Assembly: GCA_019931105.1 (NCBI GenBank)
Contig: JAIOUW010000001.1
Location: forward strand, 1,798,001 to 1,862,000
Length of the DNA: 64,000 nt
Source of the DNA: Flavobacteriaceae bacterium NBU2977
GTDB lineage: Bacteria; Bacteroidota; Bacteroidia; Flavobacteriales; Flavobacteriaceae
Direction of reading: 5' to 3'
Both the position numbers and the translations under genes were made by a program. Below, piece by piece: positions 1 to 9,779 of the stretch. Below the pieces are notes generated by a model. The model was not told the DNA's origin. It ran no database searches and saw only the letters and a program-made list of their open reading frames with translations. Each line of letters begins with the position of its first letter. The first letter of the stretch is position 1.

Positions 1-1830
1 ATGGAAGGTTATGAAGATTCGCGTAATACCGAATGGGGCAGCCATAATTACCAAACCTATGTCAAGCTGATACCCGGTGCCGATGCCAAAGGTTTTGAAA
101 CTTCCCTCAAAAACATATTGAAGGATTATGTAATGCCTTGGGCGCAGCAAATCTATCCTGGCGTTTCCCTTGAACAATTTGAGCAATCGGGCAATTATAT
201 CAGATATAGTATTATTGGTTTGACCGACATTCATTTGCATTCCGACCGTGTAGCTGAGATCAGCCCCAACAATAGAATCGAGAACATTTACATTTTATCG
301 TTCATTGCCGTATTTCTCATCGTTTTGGCTAGTGTGAACTTTATGAACTTATCGACCGCGCATTCATTAAAACGGGCCAAAGAGGTCGGTATTCGTAAGA
401 CCTTAGGCTCTGGGAGAGCCGCCCTTGTTCGTCAATTTTTGATCGAATCGACGTTGATTGTACTTTTCTCGCTAATAATGGCACTGATACTCTCGGCTTT
501 GGCTTTGCCCCTCTTTAACTCCCTGTCCGGTAAGGAAATTTCACTTCCTTTGTTAAATCCTGTTTTTTGGTTGGTTCTATTGGCTGCCACCGCGATATTG
601 GCCCTTTTGTCAGGCAGTTACCCATCTTTGTTTATGTCGCGTTTCATTCCCGTGAAAGTACTCAAGGGAAGTGGCGAGAACAGTTTGGGGGGCAGTAAGA
701 TCCGCAATGCTCTGGTCATTTTTCAATTTGCCATATCCGTTTTTCTTATAGTGGCGACCCTTGTGGTCTACCAGCAATTGCGGTTCATACAGAACAAGGA
801 ACTTGGTTTTAATAAAGATCAAGTTTTGGTGGTGAACGATGTATTTGCGATCGGGCAACGCGCAAACTCCCTAAAGGATCAGGTCCAAGGTTTAGGATTT
901 GTCGAAAGTGCCACGTTGAGCAGCTACCTTCCGACCCCATCGAGTCGAAGCGACAGCTCCTTTTTTAAGGAAGGATCCACCGAGCAGGAAAATGCCATTA
1001 ATATGCAGGCTTGGGGCGTTGACCATGAGTATATGTCCACATTGGGACTCAAGATTGTCGCAGGTCGTAATTTTGACCGTCAGTTCGGCACGGACTCCTT
1101 GGGTATAATCGTCAATGAATCGGCTTTGAACATTTTGGGGTTGCAACCTGAGGAGGCCTTGGGATTAAGGCTTTCGCGAGACCTTGGTCAAGAGAATCCT
1201 GAGTTTTATAAAGTCATAGGTGTGGTCGAAAATTTTCACTTCGATTCGATGCGTAGTGATATTGGTGCACTCAGCCTTACTTTGGCCGACAATGGTGGAA
1301 GCATGGCCGTCAAGCTTAAGGCCGGCGATTTTTCGAATGTCGTGGCTCAGGTCGAAGCCGTCTGGAATAAAGTGGCCCCGGACCAACCTTTCAACTATTA
1401 TTTTATGGATGAATCGTTCAATACCACCTACGAAGCCGAACAACGTTTAGGTCGAATCTTTATGATTTTTTCCATACTCTCGATCATCATTGCCTGTCTC
1501 GGTCTTTTCGGGTTGGCCGCCTTCAACGCCGAAAAACGTACCAAGGAAATCGGGGTACGCAAGGTGCTTGGCGCCAGTGTCGGGCAGGTCGCCTACCAGC
1601 TTACCGTCGACTTTTTAAAACTAGTTGGTATCGGAATACTTATTTCACTGCCGATTGGGTGGTTTGCCATGAACAAATGGCTCGAAGACTTTTCGTACCG
1701 TATTGAAATAGGTGCATGGGTATTTGTTTTGGCCGCTTTATTGGCCATCGCAGTTTCCATAATAACGGTAAGCTATCAGAGCATAAAGGCAGCGATCGTA
1801 AACCCTGTAAAAAGTTTACGTACCGAGTGA
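1..1830 (+). CDS. MacB/FtsX-type ABC transporter permease, 5' end cut by window
   Basis: This is the C-terminal three quarters of a double-FtsX permease. The ATG at base 1 is almost certainly an internal Met: the paralogue at 9780 has the matching MAGYADSRE stretch about 200 residues into its chain. Visible parts are the end of the first periplasmic MacB_PCD domain, the first FtsX block (VNFMNLSTAHSLKRAKEVGI near residue 110), a single helix near residues 235-260, a second periplasmic domain, and the second FtsX block (LGLFGLAAFNAEKRTKEIGV near 500), ending NPVKSLRTE. Family members work with a separate ATPase in the inner membrane and use periplasmic domains for mechanotransmission, usually in efflux or lipoprotein handling. 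The substrate is unknown. The gene at 9780 is its closest relative in the window. The missing N-terminus is a window artefact and not evidence of a pseudogene. Confidence 0.9.
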   Translation: MEGYEDSRNTEWGSHNYQTYVKLIPGADAKGFETSLKNILKDYVMPWAQQIYPGVSLEQFEQSGNYIRYSIIGLTDIHLHSDRVAEISPNNRIENIYILSFIAVFLIVLASVNFMNLSTAHSLKRAKEVGIRKTLGSGRAALVRQFLIESTLIVLFSLIMALILSALALPLFNSLSGKEISLPLLNPVFWLVLLAATAILALLSGSYPSLFMSRFIPVKVLKGSGENSLGGSKIRNALVIFQFAISVFLIVATLVVYQQLRFIQNKELGFNKDQVLVVNDVFAIGQRANSLKDQVQGLGFVESATLSSYLPTPSSRSDSSFFKEGSTEQENAINMQAWGVDHEYMSTLGLKIVAGRNFDRQFGTDSLGIIVNESALNILGLQPEEALGLRLSRDLGQENPEFYKVIGVVENFHFDSMRSDIGALSLTLADNGGSMAVKLKAGDFSNVVAQVEAVWNKVAPDQPFNYYFMDESFNTTYEAEQRLGRIFMIFSILSIIIACLGLFGLAAFNAEKRTKEIGVRKVLGASVGQVAYQLTVDFLKLVGIGILISLPIGWFAMNKWLEDFSYRIEIGAWVFVLAALLAIAVSIITVSYQSIKAAIVNPVKSLRTE

Positions 1831-1898
1831 AACACTTTCTAAATTAATGAGTCTTTTTATATAACGAACCTAATACATCAATCATAAATCGAACGGTC

Positions 1899-4298
1899 AT
1901 GTTTAAGAACTATTTGAAAATCGCTTGGCGAAACCTAATAAAGAGTAAGGGCTATTCGGCCATCAATATTGGCGGGCTGGCCCTTGGTATGGCCGTGACC
2001 CTTTTAATAGGCCTTTGGGTGGTCGACGAGCTTTCGTATAATAGCTATTTCAAGCACAAGGATAAAATAGCCCAGGTCTATCAATCGCAGACCTTTAATG
2101 GAAATACCGGCACAGGCCCGGCAATACCAAGACCTTTGGAGAAAGCCTTGCGTGATGGCTATGGTGACAACTTCAAACACCTTATCATGGCATCATGGAC
2201 GAACGACCTGTATCTAAAATACAATGAGACCAATCTCTCTAGATCGGGTAATTATATGCAACGCGAGGGTCCCGAACTTTTGGAGCTGGAAATTATCAAG
2301 GGCGAAAAAGACGGCTTGCGCGAAGTGAATTCGATCATGCTTTCCAAATCGACTGCCGATGCCCTTTTTGGAGGTGATGACCCTATAGGCAAAACCGTTA
2401 GGGTGAGCAACGAACATGACCTGATGGTTACCGCGGTCTATGAAGACATTCCCGTGAACAATACGTTCAACGACACCGATTACATTATTCCTTGGGAACA
2501 GTATCTGGCCTCACGGGAATGGGTAAGAAATGCAGAGGATCAGTGGGGCAACAACTCGTTCCAGATATTCGTCAAACTGGCCGACAACGCGAATATGGAA
2601 ACGGTCAGTCAGAAGATTCGCAATGTCAAAAAAGATTTGAACGAAGATACGGCCGAGTTCAATCCGCAGATATTTCTTTTTCCGATGAACGAGTGGTACC
2701 TGCACGGTAATTTTGAAAACGGCAAACAGGTCGGTGGAAGGATCAAATACGTATGGCTCTTCGGTATCATTGGGGCTTTCGTGCTCCTCTTGGCATGTAT
2801 CAATTTCATGAATCTGAGTACGGCCAGATCTGAAAAGAGGGCCAAAGAAGTAGGTATTCGAAAATCCATAGGATCTCAAAGAAGACAATTGATCAATCAA
2901 TTTTTGAGCGAATCGTTCTTGGTCGTGGTATTTGCCTTTATAATTGCCTCCTTAATCGTGCTGTTATCGTTGAACGGCTTCAACGAATTGTCGAGAAAGG
3001 AAATTTCATTTCCGTGGAATAGCGGTATCTTTTGGCTAAGTTCCTTGATTTTCATTCTTATTACCGCACTGGTGGCCGGTAGCTATCCGGCATTATACTT
3101 ATCCTCGTTTCGACCTGTGGATGTTTTGAAAGGAACCTTCAAAGCGGGCAAATATGCGGGGCTTCCGAGAAAAATATTAGTGGTATTGCAGTTTACGGTT
3201 TCCGTGGCCTTTATCATCGGCACCGTCATCGTGATGCAACAGATAAACCATGCCAAGAACCGTCCGGTCGGATATGATAAGGAAGGCCTGATCCAAGTGC
3301 CGACATTCAGTCAAGATTTTACGGGCAAATACGATTTGATGCGCAGCGAGTTCTTGAATTCGAACGCGGTGGTCGAAATGTCTTCATCCAGTAGTCCGAC
3401 CACCCGAATTTGGTCAAATCGGGGCGGATTTACCTGGGAGGGGAAACCGGAAGGCTTTCAGGAAGACCTGGCATGGACAGAGGTATCGGCGGAATATGCC
3501 AAATCATTGAATCTAAAAATTGTTGAGGGAAGGGATTTTTCAAGGGATTTCGCATCCGATTCCCTGGCCGTTCTTATCAACCAAACGGCCAAAAAGTATC
3601 TCGGCATGGAAAATCCGATCGGCAAACTTTTGAAAGACGACGACGAAGAAGACCCCAATCCTCCTTTAAAAATCATTGGCGTCGTAGAAGACATGATCAC
3701 GCAGTCGCCCTACGAGCCTGTAAAACAGGGGGTCTATGTTTTCGACAGGTTCGACAACTCAAGTTATTATAACCTTAGGCTGAACCCCAACCAAAGTGCA
3801 AGTCAGAATATTGCGATAGTGGAAAGGGTTTTCAAAGAACACTTTCCTGATATTCCTTTCAACTATGATTTTGTCGATAGCGAGTATGGCGAAAAATTCG
3901 CCGCCGAAGAACGTATCGGGACCCTATCGGGGATTTTCACTGCCCTTGCCATTTTGATCAGCTGCCTCGGGTTATTCGGTCTTACGTCTTTCGTGGCCGA
4001 GCAACGCACTAAGGAAATCGGGGTCAGAAAAGTATTGGGAGCTACTACTTTCAACGTCTGGAACATGCTCTCCAAAGACTTTTTGAAGTTGGTCATTATC
4101 TCTTGTTTTATTGCCATTCCGATTTCCTACTACATCATGAACGGTTGGTTGCAAGACTATCCATATCGGGTGATTATGGAATGGTGGATTTTTGTTCTTG
4201 CCGTTGTCGGGGCATTGGCAATAACCATCTTGACGGTCAGTTTTCAAGCCATCAAGGCCGCGAACGCCAACCCTGTTAACAGTTTGCGAACGGAGTAG
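1899..4298 (+). CDS. MacB/FtsX-type ABC transporter permease
   Basis: A complete permease of 799 residues that starts at the family-typical MFKNYLKIAWRNLIKSKG. Order of parts: N-terminal helix at about 20-42, MacB_PCD periplasmic domain to about 285, first FtsX three-helix block with INFMNLSTARSEKRAKEVGI, a lone helix near 425-447, a second periplasmic domain, and a second FtsX block with LGLFGLTSFVAEQRTKEIGV. It ends NPVNSLRTE. It lies 68 bases after the preceding permease and is probably in the same transcription unit. It has no ATPase domain, so it presumably uses the ATPase encoded at 17401. Its last codons merge into a GC-rich hairpin repeat (4288-4350) that recurs after the permease ending at 9514. 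Family assignment is firm and the substrate is unknown. Confidence 0.92.
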   Translation: MFKNYLKIAWRNLIKSKGYSAINIGGLALGMAVTLLIGLWVVDELSYNSYFKHKDKIAQVYQSQTFNGNTGTGPAIPRPLEKALRDGYGDNFKHLIMASWTNDLYLKYNETNLSRSGNYMQREGPELLELEIIKGEKDGLREVNSIMLSKSTADALFGGDDPIGKTVRVSNEHDLMVTAVYEDIPVNNTFNDTDYIIPWEQYLASREWVRNAEDQWGNNSFQIFVKLADNANMETVSQKIRNVKKDLNEDTAEFNPQIFLFPMNEWYLHGNFENGKQVGGRIKYVWLFGIIGAFVLLLACINFMNLSTARSEKRAKEVGIRKSIGSQRRQLINQFLSESFLVVVFAFIIASLIVLLSLNGFNELSRKEISFPWNSGIFWLSSLIFILITALVAGSYPALYLSSFRPVDVLKGTFKAGKYAGLPRKILVVLQFTVSVAFIIGTVIVMQQINHAKNRPVGYDKEGLIQVPTFSQDFTGKYDLMRSEFLNSNAVVEMSSSSSPTTRIWSNRGGFTWEGKPEGFQEDLAWTEVSAEYAKSLNLKIVEGRDFSRDFASDSLAVLINQTAKKYLGMENPIGKLLKDDDEEDPNPPLKIIGVVEDMITQSPYEPVKQGVYVFDRFDNSSYYNLRLNPNQSASQNIAIVERVFKEHFPDIPFNYDFVDSEYGEKFAAEERIGTLSGIFTALAILISCLGLFGLTSFVAEQRTKEIGVRKVLGATTFNVWNMLSKDFLKLVIISCFIAIPISYYIMNGWLQDYPYRVIMEWWIFVLAVVGALAITILTVSFQAIKAANANPVNSLRTE

Positions 4299-4350
4299 GC
4301 CCCCTCTGTCCTGTGGACATCTCCCCCGAAGGGGGAGAAAAAAAGGAATT
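4288..4350. repeat. Direct repeat with GC hairpin, copy 1
   Basis: About 60 bases beginning in the last codons of the upstream gene (GAACGGAGTAGGCCCCCTC) recur nearly unchanged at 9504-9567. Each copy contains the perfect hairpin CTCCCCCGAAGGGGGAG (here 4321-4337) followed by an A-rich tract. I recognise the CTCCCCC-GAA-GGGGGAG type as a common intergenic repeat in Bacteroidota. It may act as an mRNA-stabilising or attenuating hairpin. It lacks a T-run on the plus strand, so it is not a classical terminator for the operon. Confidence 0.75.
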
Positions 4351-4398
4351 AAAAAAGTGAAATATGAGATGTTAGAAGTGAGATATGGGATTAGAAAT

Positions 4399-4500
4399 TG
4401 TCATTTCGAACTGAGCGAACTGAGCGTTAGAAATCTAAAACATGCCGAGATTCCCTTTCTACCTCAGGCAGGCTCGTCGTTGTGCTCCGACGGAATGACA
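4399..4500. repeat. Intergenic repeat bounded by TGTCATT inverted ends
   Basis: A roughly 102-base element in the 401-base gap between two permeases. Its left end is TGTCATTTCG and its right end is CGGAATGACA, which match as inverted termini at nine of ten positions. Its interior includes CTGAGCGAACTGAGCG and TTTCTACCTCAGGCAG. The same left end appears at 12255 and 14837, and a compact version lies at 49699-49755. This resembles a dispersed palindromic repeat of flavobacterial genomes. A 75-codon open frame runs through it, but I regard that frame as accidental. The rest of the gap (4501-4659) is AT-rich and shows only the promoter candidate at 4660. Confidence 0.65.
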
Positions 4501-4659
4501 AGGATAAATGTTTTGGATTTGCGCCAAAAACCACCAACCACCAAGCATTTACTACCGTGTCAATATATTGTACAGAAGGTGTAAAATAATTTTACGATCA
4601 AAGCCTTGTTTTTTAACATTATATTTTATAAACAATTGATTATTAAAAGTTTAAGAATG

Positions 4660-4675
4660 TGGCACGAATATCGTT
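4660..4675 (+). promoter_or_regulatory. Candidate sigma-54 (-24/-12) promoter
   Basis: TGGCACG at 4660-4666 is a perfect match to the -24 element of sigma-54 promoters. The -12 position is TCGT instead of TTGC, so only the G at 4673 is kept, at the correct ten-base spacing. It sits 25 to 40 bases before the ATG at 4700. Sigma-54 activators often accompany FtsX permease arrays in Bacteroidota, but none is present inside this window. Moderate to low confidence because the -12 half is poor. Confidence 0.4.
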
Positions 4676-4699
4676 CTAGTCATTCAAAACCTATCGGCA

Positions 4700-7102
4700 A
4701 TGTTCAAGAACTACCTAATTATTGCTTGGAGAAATGTTCTAAAGAATAAGGGATTATTCTCTATCAATCTTGTCGGACTTGCTTTGGGCATTGCTTCTTG
4801 TCTGATTATGATGCTCTTCGTAGTCGATGAACTTAGCTACGATAGCTACAATAAGAAGGCCGATCAAATAGTCACGGTAGTCTTTAGGGCAAAGGTAAGC
4901 GGTGAGGAAATAAAGGAAAGCTCGATAATGGCACCCGTAGGTGAGACCTTGAAAAAAGAGTTTCCGGAAATATTGGATGCCACTCGGATAAGAAACTACC
5001 ACACCCCAAAGATTATTGTTGACAATCAATCCTTTCGCAAGGACAAATTCGCGTTTGTCGATGCAAATTTTTTCGATGTTTTTACCCTTCCTATTATCGA
5101 AGGCGACGATCAAAATCCGCTAAAAGAACCCAACACGGCCGTAATTACAAAAGCAGAGGCCAAGAAGCTTTTTGGTGCTTCAAGCGCGATTGGCAAATCC
5201 TTCCGTCTAGACGGAAAAGAACAACCCTTTCGGGTAACAGGAATAATTGAGGAGGTACCGAGAAACTCGCATTTTCATTTTGACATTTTTGCCTCGATGG
5301 AAGGTCTTGAAGAGGCCAAGAGCAACTCTTGGTTCGAAGGAAGTTTCTATACCTACCTTCTGCTGAGAAAAGATACCGATTATAGGAATCTGGAAACTAA
5401 GTTTCCCCACATCATAGAGAAGTATATGGGTGCCAATATGCAGCATGTAATGGGCATGCCCTATGAAGAGTTCATGAAGGAAAATCAATTGGGTTTCAAA
5501 ATATTTCCGCTTACCGATATTCACCTACGTGCCGACAATGCCGTTAATGACCAATTGGAGCAAGGGGGTGACATTAAATACGTCTATATTTTTAGCGCGA
5601 TCGCTCTTTTCATGCTGTTGATTGCCTGTATCAATTTTATGAACCTATCAACGGCAACGGCCTCAAAAAGAGCCAAGGAAGTGGGTATACGAAAGGTCTT
5701 GGGATCTAATAAAAATCAATTGTTGTATCAATTTTTGTCTGAGTCCTTTATCGCCACATTGTTCGCGATGTTCTTGGCGGCCATTTTGGTGATAATATCG
5801 TTACCCTACTACAACGAACTTTCGGGCAAGGAACTTGAGGTCGATTACCTTGGCCGCCCCTTTGTCTTGATATCTCTTTTTCTCTTGACACTTTTGGTCA
5901 GCCTATTGGCGGGCAGTTATCCGGCCCTCTTTTTATCATCCTTTAAGCCAATGACCGCTCTTAAGAATAAATTCTTGACAGGTAATCAAAACAATGGTGT
6001 ACGAAGTGGTTTGGTCGTATTTCAGTTTGTCATTTCTGCCGGATTGATTTTGGCGACCCTCGTCGTAAACCAACAAATGCAATACATTCAAGATAAGGAC
6101 ATAGGCTATGAAAGAGATCAGCTGCTTGTTATTCGCGAAGCACATCTCTTGGGTAAGGATCAAGAGGTTTTCAAGAACGAGATGCTGAAAAACCCTAAGG
6201 TGGCATCTATTTCTCAATCGGCCTTTGCACCGGCAGGCGATTCAGACGATAGCCAGACCATGATCTCCAATGATGGCCAATTTGTCAGAAGAATGCCCGT
6301 GTACAATATTGATGAGCATTATATATCGACAATGGGCATGGAGCTTGTGGCAGGGAGAAATTTTTCGAGGGAATTCGGGGCCGATTCGACCAATGTGATC
6401 ATTAACGAAACCGCTGCGAAAATCTTGGGCCTTGGTAACGAACCATTGGGTAAAAGAATAACAGAAGGCAATAATACTGACCGGACCGTAATCGGAGTGG
6501 TCAAAGACTTTCACTTTAAGTCATTGCACCAGCCCATTGATCCCTTATTCATGTTGTACGCACCTTATGGCGGGCTTATAATCAAGGCCAAATCTGCCGA
6601 TATTTCTGAGTTGATTAAAGACGCCAATGCATTGTGGAACAGTTTCGGTACCGATGAGGTCTTTGGATACTCGTTGATGGACGAGTCTTATAAACAGACC
6701 TATGTTGTAGAGCGAAAAATGGGTATAGTTTTGAACATCTTTGCCATGCTGACCATTCTGGTCGCTTGTTTAGGGTTGTTCGGACTGGTCACCTACACTT
6801 CAGAGCAACGATTTAAAGAAATCGGTATCAGAAAAGTTTTGGGCTCATCGGTATTTGAGATTGTGGCCATGCTTTCGAGAGATTTTATAAAGCTGGTTAT
6901 GATTTCCTTCTTCATTGCCTTTCCCCTGGGATATTATTTAATGGACAAATGGCTCGAAGGTTTTGCCTACCGCATAGAGATAAGAGGATGGATTTTTGCC
7001 TTAACGGCATTGGCGACATTATTGGTTGCTTTTGGAACCATCGGATGGAAAAGCTTTCGTGCGGCGACCATGAACCCGGTCGAGGCGCTGAAAGAAGAAT
7101 AA
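4700..7102 (+). CDS. MacB/FtsX-type ABC transporter permease
   Basis: An 800-residue permease with the usual plan: start MFKNYLIIAWRNVLKNKG, N-terminal helix, MacB_PCD domain, FtsX block (INFMNLSTATASKRAKEVGI near residue 315), second helix (SGLVVFQFVISAGLILATLV), second periplasmic domain, and final FtsX block (LGLFGLVTYTSEQRFKEIGI). It is the only complete permease here that does not end in SLRTE; its last residues are NPVEALKEE. It follows the largest gap in the array (401 bases), which carries a repeat and a candidate sigma-54 promoter, so it may head its own transcript. Eight membrane helices are predicted. The substrate is unknown. Confidence 0.92.
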   Translation: MFKNYLIIAWRNVLKNKGLFSINLVGLALGIASCLIMMLFVVDELSYDSYNKKADQIVTVVFRAKVSGEEIKESSIMAPVGETLKKEFPEILDATRIRNYHTPKIIVDNQSFRKDKFAFVDANFFDVFTLPIIEGDDQNPLKEPNTAVITKAEAKKLFGASSAIGKSFRLDGKEQPFRVTGIIEEVPRNSHFHFDIFASMEGLEEAKSNSWFEGSFYTYLLLRKDTDYRNLETKFPHIIEKYMGANMQHVMGMPYEEFMKENQLGFKIFPLTDIHLRADNAVNDQLEQGGDIKYVYIFSAIALFMLLIACINFMNLSTATASKRAKEVGIRKVLGSNKNQLLYQFLSESFIATLFAMFLAAILVIISLPYYNELSGKELEVDYLGRPFVLISLFLLTLLVSLLAGSYPALFLSSFKPMTALKNKFLTGNQNNGVRSGLVVFQFVISAGLILATLVVNQQMQYIQDKDIGYERDQLLVIREAHLLGKDQEVFKNEMLKNPKVASISQSAFAPAGDSDDSQTMISNDGQFVRRMPVYNIDEHYISTMGMELVAGRNFSREFGADSTNVIINETAAKILGLGNEPLGKRITEGNNTDRTVIGVVKDFHFKSLHQPIDPLFMLYAPYGGLIIKAKSADISELIKDANALWNSFGTDEVFGYSLMDESYKQTYVVERKMGIVLNIFAMLTILVACLGLFGLVTYTSEQRFKEIGIRKVLGSSVFEIVAMLSRDFIKLVMISFFIAFPLGYYLMDKWLEGFAYRIEIRGWIFALTALATLLVAFGTIGWKSFRAATMNPVEALKEE

Positions 7103-7123
7103 ACGAAAAAACGGATGATAATC

Positions 7124-9514
7124 ATGATAAAAAATCACTTAAAAATTGCCTGGAGAAGCTTAAAGGCGAACAGGCTGTTGTCACTCATCAATATTTTTGG
7201 GCTTTCAATTGGATTGACAATCGCCATTGTACTTTTTCTTTTCATCACTTATGAACGCAGTTATGACAAAATGTATGCGAGTGCCGAAAGCATATACAGG
7301 GTTTTGGTCAATACCGATGAAAGTTATGACAATCAAGTGCTGACAACCGCTCCTGCTGCATTGTCCCCAGCGCTAAAGAGCGATGTGCCTGACATTGAAT
7401 ATGCGGCCAGAATGCTCAAACATGGTTTTGGCGAGACAGCTTTTATAAAGGTGGATGAAGATAATTTCTTGGAAAAAGAACTTTACTGGTGCGATCCTGA
7501 ATTGTTCGAGATTTTCGATATCCAATTTGTAAAGGGGAATCCGGCCGATGCGATTCGAAGACCGAATACCGTGGTGCTCTCCGAAAGTACTGCCGAAAAA
7601 TATTTTGGAGCGGCCGATCCGATGGGCAAGACCATAACCGTTGATAATGACCAACAGTTGGAAGTTACGGGTATTTATGAGGATTTTCCAGCGAACAGCA
7701 CCATGCATTGTAATGCCATTGCGTCGTTCAGCTCGACTTTTGCCGCGAAAAACCCGAGTTGGGGCAACTCCAGTTTTGAGACTTACATAAAGCTAAAGGA
7801 AAATGTCTCGCAAGAAACAACCGAAATACAGTTGCAATCGGTACTCGATAAAAATGTGGACGCCGAAGGGCAATGGTTCACTTTTTCATTGCAACCCTTA
7901 AAGAAAATCCATCTCTATTCGGCTGATTTTGTCAATAGCTATTCTTCGCGCATCGGTGATATCGAAGAAATCAAAAATCTTTCTTTTTTGGCGCTGTTGA
8001 TACTATTGATCGCCTGTGTCAATTATATGAACCTGATGACGGCTAAGTCTGAAAAACGTTCCAAAGATGTCGGTATCAATAAGACCCTTGGTGCGTCGTC
8101 GAAGAATTTGACGTTTCGATTTTATGCCGAGACCGGATTGATAACATTTATTTCACTGGCGATAGGTATCGTGTTATCGATGGTGGCCATCCCATTTTTT
8201 AACAAGGTGACAGGGCAAAACCTAAATTCATCATTACTGTTCAGTGCTGAACTTCTGATTCCGCTTGCCGTCTTTTGGATCTTTACGACTTTGGTAGCGG
8301 GTTCTTACCCAGCCTTTTACCTTTCAAGGTTTTCGCCGAAAGCAGCCTTGGCTTCTTCGTTAAAAACAGGCGGTAAGGTGATTAATATCAGAAAAGGACT
8401 GGTCGTTTTACAATTTGCGGCTTCTGTAATATTGATCGTGGCCGTTGTGGTCATTTACCAACAGCTGCAGTTCATTCAAAACCAAAAATTGGGATACGAC
8501 CCTGAGAATACGGTCGCTATTTCAACCATGGGAATTAGCGGAAATGAAAAGAAAGATGCCTTGGTGCAAGAACTAAAATCGTTGGTCAACGTATCTGAAG
8601 TGGCCATGGCACAGGGTTTTCCAGGGATTTCCGTAAGCGGTAGAATGGTTTTTAAGAACGAAAATGATGAAGGGGGTATGCAGATACGTACCAATCGTGC
8701 CGATGCTGAAGTACTCGATTTACTTCAGTTGAACTTACTTGCCGGAAAGACGCTTCCAAAAGTAAAACAAGAAGGCGACACTTTGGTCAATGTGGTACTC
8801 AATAAAAAGGCGATAGATTATTTGGGCTACAGTCCCGAGGAGGCTATCGGAAAAAAGGCTTTGATAGGTGGTTTTGGTAACAATGCCTACATAGCGGGTG
8901 TTGTCGACGACTTTAATTTTGAGTCGTTGCACAGGCCCATAGGCGGTTATGCCTTTCACAATGCGAAAACCGAATCAAAATCGTTTGCTTTGGTCCGTTT
9001 CAATAACGCTTCATTACCCGATATGATGCAACGACTCGAAACCGTCTTTACGAATGTCGTGCCCGATAGTGCCTTTGAATATGTCTTTTTAGATAAGAAC
9101 TTAGAACAATTGTATGCCCAAGAACGCAAAACCGCCCTTATAGGGGTGATCTTCTGTGGGCTGGCCATTTTGGTCGCCTGTTTGGGTCTTTTTGGCCTTG
9201 CCGCATTTACCGCCGAACGGCGAAAAAAGGAAATCGGGGTGCGCAAGGTTCTCGGGGCAACGGTGCTGGGTATTACGCAGATGCTTTCCAAAGACTTTGT
9301 CAAACTCGTGCTATTGGCGTTGGTAATTGCTTTCCCGATCGCATTTTGGTTGATGAACGATTGGTTGCAAGATTTTGCCTACCGAATTGAAATCGGTTGG
9401 GAGGTTTTCATCTTGGCAGGAATAGCGGCTTTGGCCATTGCTCTATTGACAGTTAGCTTTCAGGCCGTTAAGGCTGCATTGGCCAACCCTGTAAAAAGTT
9501 TGAGAACGGAGTAG
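7124..9514 (+). CDS. MacB/FtsX-type ABC transporter permease
   Basis: A 796-residue permease. I chose the ATG at 7124 (MIKNHLKIAWRSLKANR) over one three codons upstream at 7115 because all paralogues begin within two residues of the KNYLKIAWR motif. The first FtsX block carries VNYMNLMTAKSEKRSKDVGI and the second LGLFGLAAFTAERRKKEIGV. The chain ends NPVKSLRTE. It begins 21 bases after the preceding stop, which suggests cotranscription with the gene at 4700. The lone helix between the two halves is GLVVLQFAASVILIVAVVV. Downstream is the second copy of the GC hairpin repeat also seen at 4288. The specific function is unknown. Confidence 0.91.
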   Translation: MIKNHLKIAWRSLKANRLLSLINIFGLSIGLTIAIVLFLFITYERSYDKMYASAESIYRVLVNTDESYDNQVLTTAPAALSPALKSDVPDIEYAARMLKHGFGETAFIKVDEDNFLEKELYWCDPELFEIFDIQFVKGNPADAIRRPNTVVLSESTAEKYFGAADPMGKTITVDNDQQLEVTGIYEDFPANSTMHCNAIASFSSTFAAKNPSWGNSSFETYIKLKENVSQETTEIQLQSVLDKNVDAEGQWFTFSLQPLKKIHLYSADFVNSYSSRIGDIEEIKNLSFLALLILLIACVNYMNLMTAKSEKRSKDVGINKTLGASSKNLTFRFYAETGLITFISLAIGIVLSMVAIPFFNKVTGQNLNSSLLFSAELLIPLAVFWIFTTLVAGSYPAFYLSRFSPKAALASSLKTGGKVINIRKGLVVLQFAASVILIVAVVVIYQQLQFIQNQKLGYDPENTVAISTMGISGNEKKDALVQELKSLVNVSEVAMAQGFPGISVSGRMVFKNENDEGGMQIRTNRADAEVLDLLQLNLLAGKTLPKVKQEGDTLVNVVLNKKAIDYLGYSPEEAIGKKALIGGFGNNAYIAGVVDDFNFESLHRPIGGYAFHNAKTESKSFALVRFNNASLPDMMQRLETVFTNVVPDSAFEYVFLDKNLEQLYAQERKTALIGVIFCGLAILVACLGLFGLAAFTAERRKKEIGVRKVLGATVLGITQMLSKDFVKLVLLALVIAFPIAFWLMNDWLQDFAYRIEIGWEVFILAGIAALAIALLTVSFQAVKAALANPVKSLRTE

Positions 9515-9567
9515 GCCCCCTCTGTCCTGTGGACATCTCCCCCGAAGGGGGAGAAAAGAAAGGAATT
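9504..9567. repeat. Direct repeat with GC hairpin, copy 2
   Basis: Near-identical to 4288-4350, including the last coding bases, the stop codon TAG and the hairpin CTCCCCCGAAGGGGGAG at 9537-9553. Two permease genes thus share the 3' end of the frame and the downstream flank. That fits duplication of a gene plus its flank, or gene conversion between paralogues. Confidence 0.75.
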
Positions 9568-9637
9568 AGAAAAATTGAATGTGGGGTTTGAGAAATAAAA
9601 AGTTAAATATAAAGGGGAAATAAATAAAAGAATGGTG

Positions 9638-9670
9638 AGCCCCGACAGGTTTAAAAAACCTGTCGGGGCT
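9638..9670. repeat. Perfect 15-bp inverted repeat (strong hairpin)
   Basis: AGCCCCGACAGGTTT at 9638-9652 is followed by AAA and then its exact reverse complement to 9670. I recognise CCCCGACAGGTTT-type palindromes as recurrent intergenic elements in Bacteroidota. No T-run follows, so it is more likely an RNA-stability or attenuation hairpin, or a dispersed repeat, than a terminator. Further downstream (9712-9758) lies a looser inverted region, CCCCTCC to GGAGGGG, around a GCTGAGCGCAGTCGAAG tract, another typical flavobacterial repeat. Confidence 0.7.
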
Positions 9671-9779
9671 GAAGAAAAAACAAGAAAAATAAAACAACCA
9701 CGCCGTTCGCTCCCCTCCGCCTGTGCTGAGCGCAGTCGAAGTATTGGAGGGGCTGGGGGAGGCCGACAAACAAAAAACA

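Noticed and set aside
1-60. First permease as a pseudogene or truncated gene
   Set aside because: The missing N-terminus coincides with the window edge, so truncation is an artefact of sampling.
4357-4584. 75-codon ORF in the permease spacer
   Set aside because: It runs through the TGTCATT inverted-repeat element and its translation has no protein-like character.
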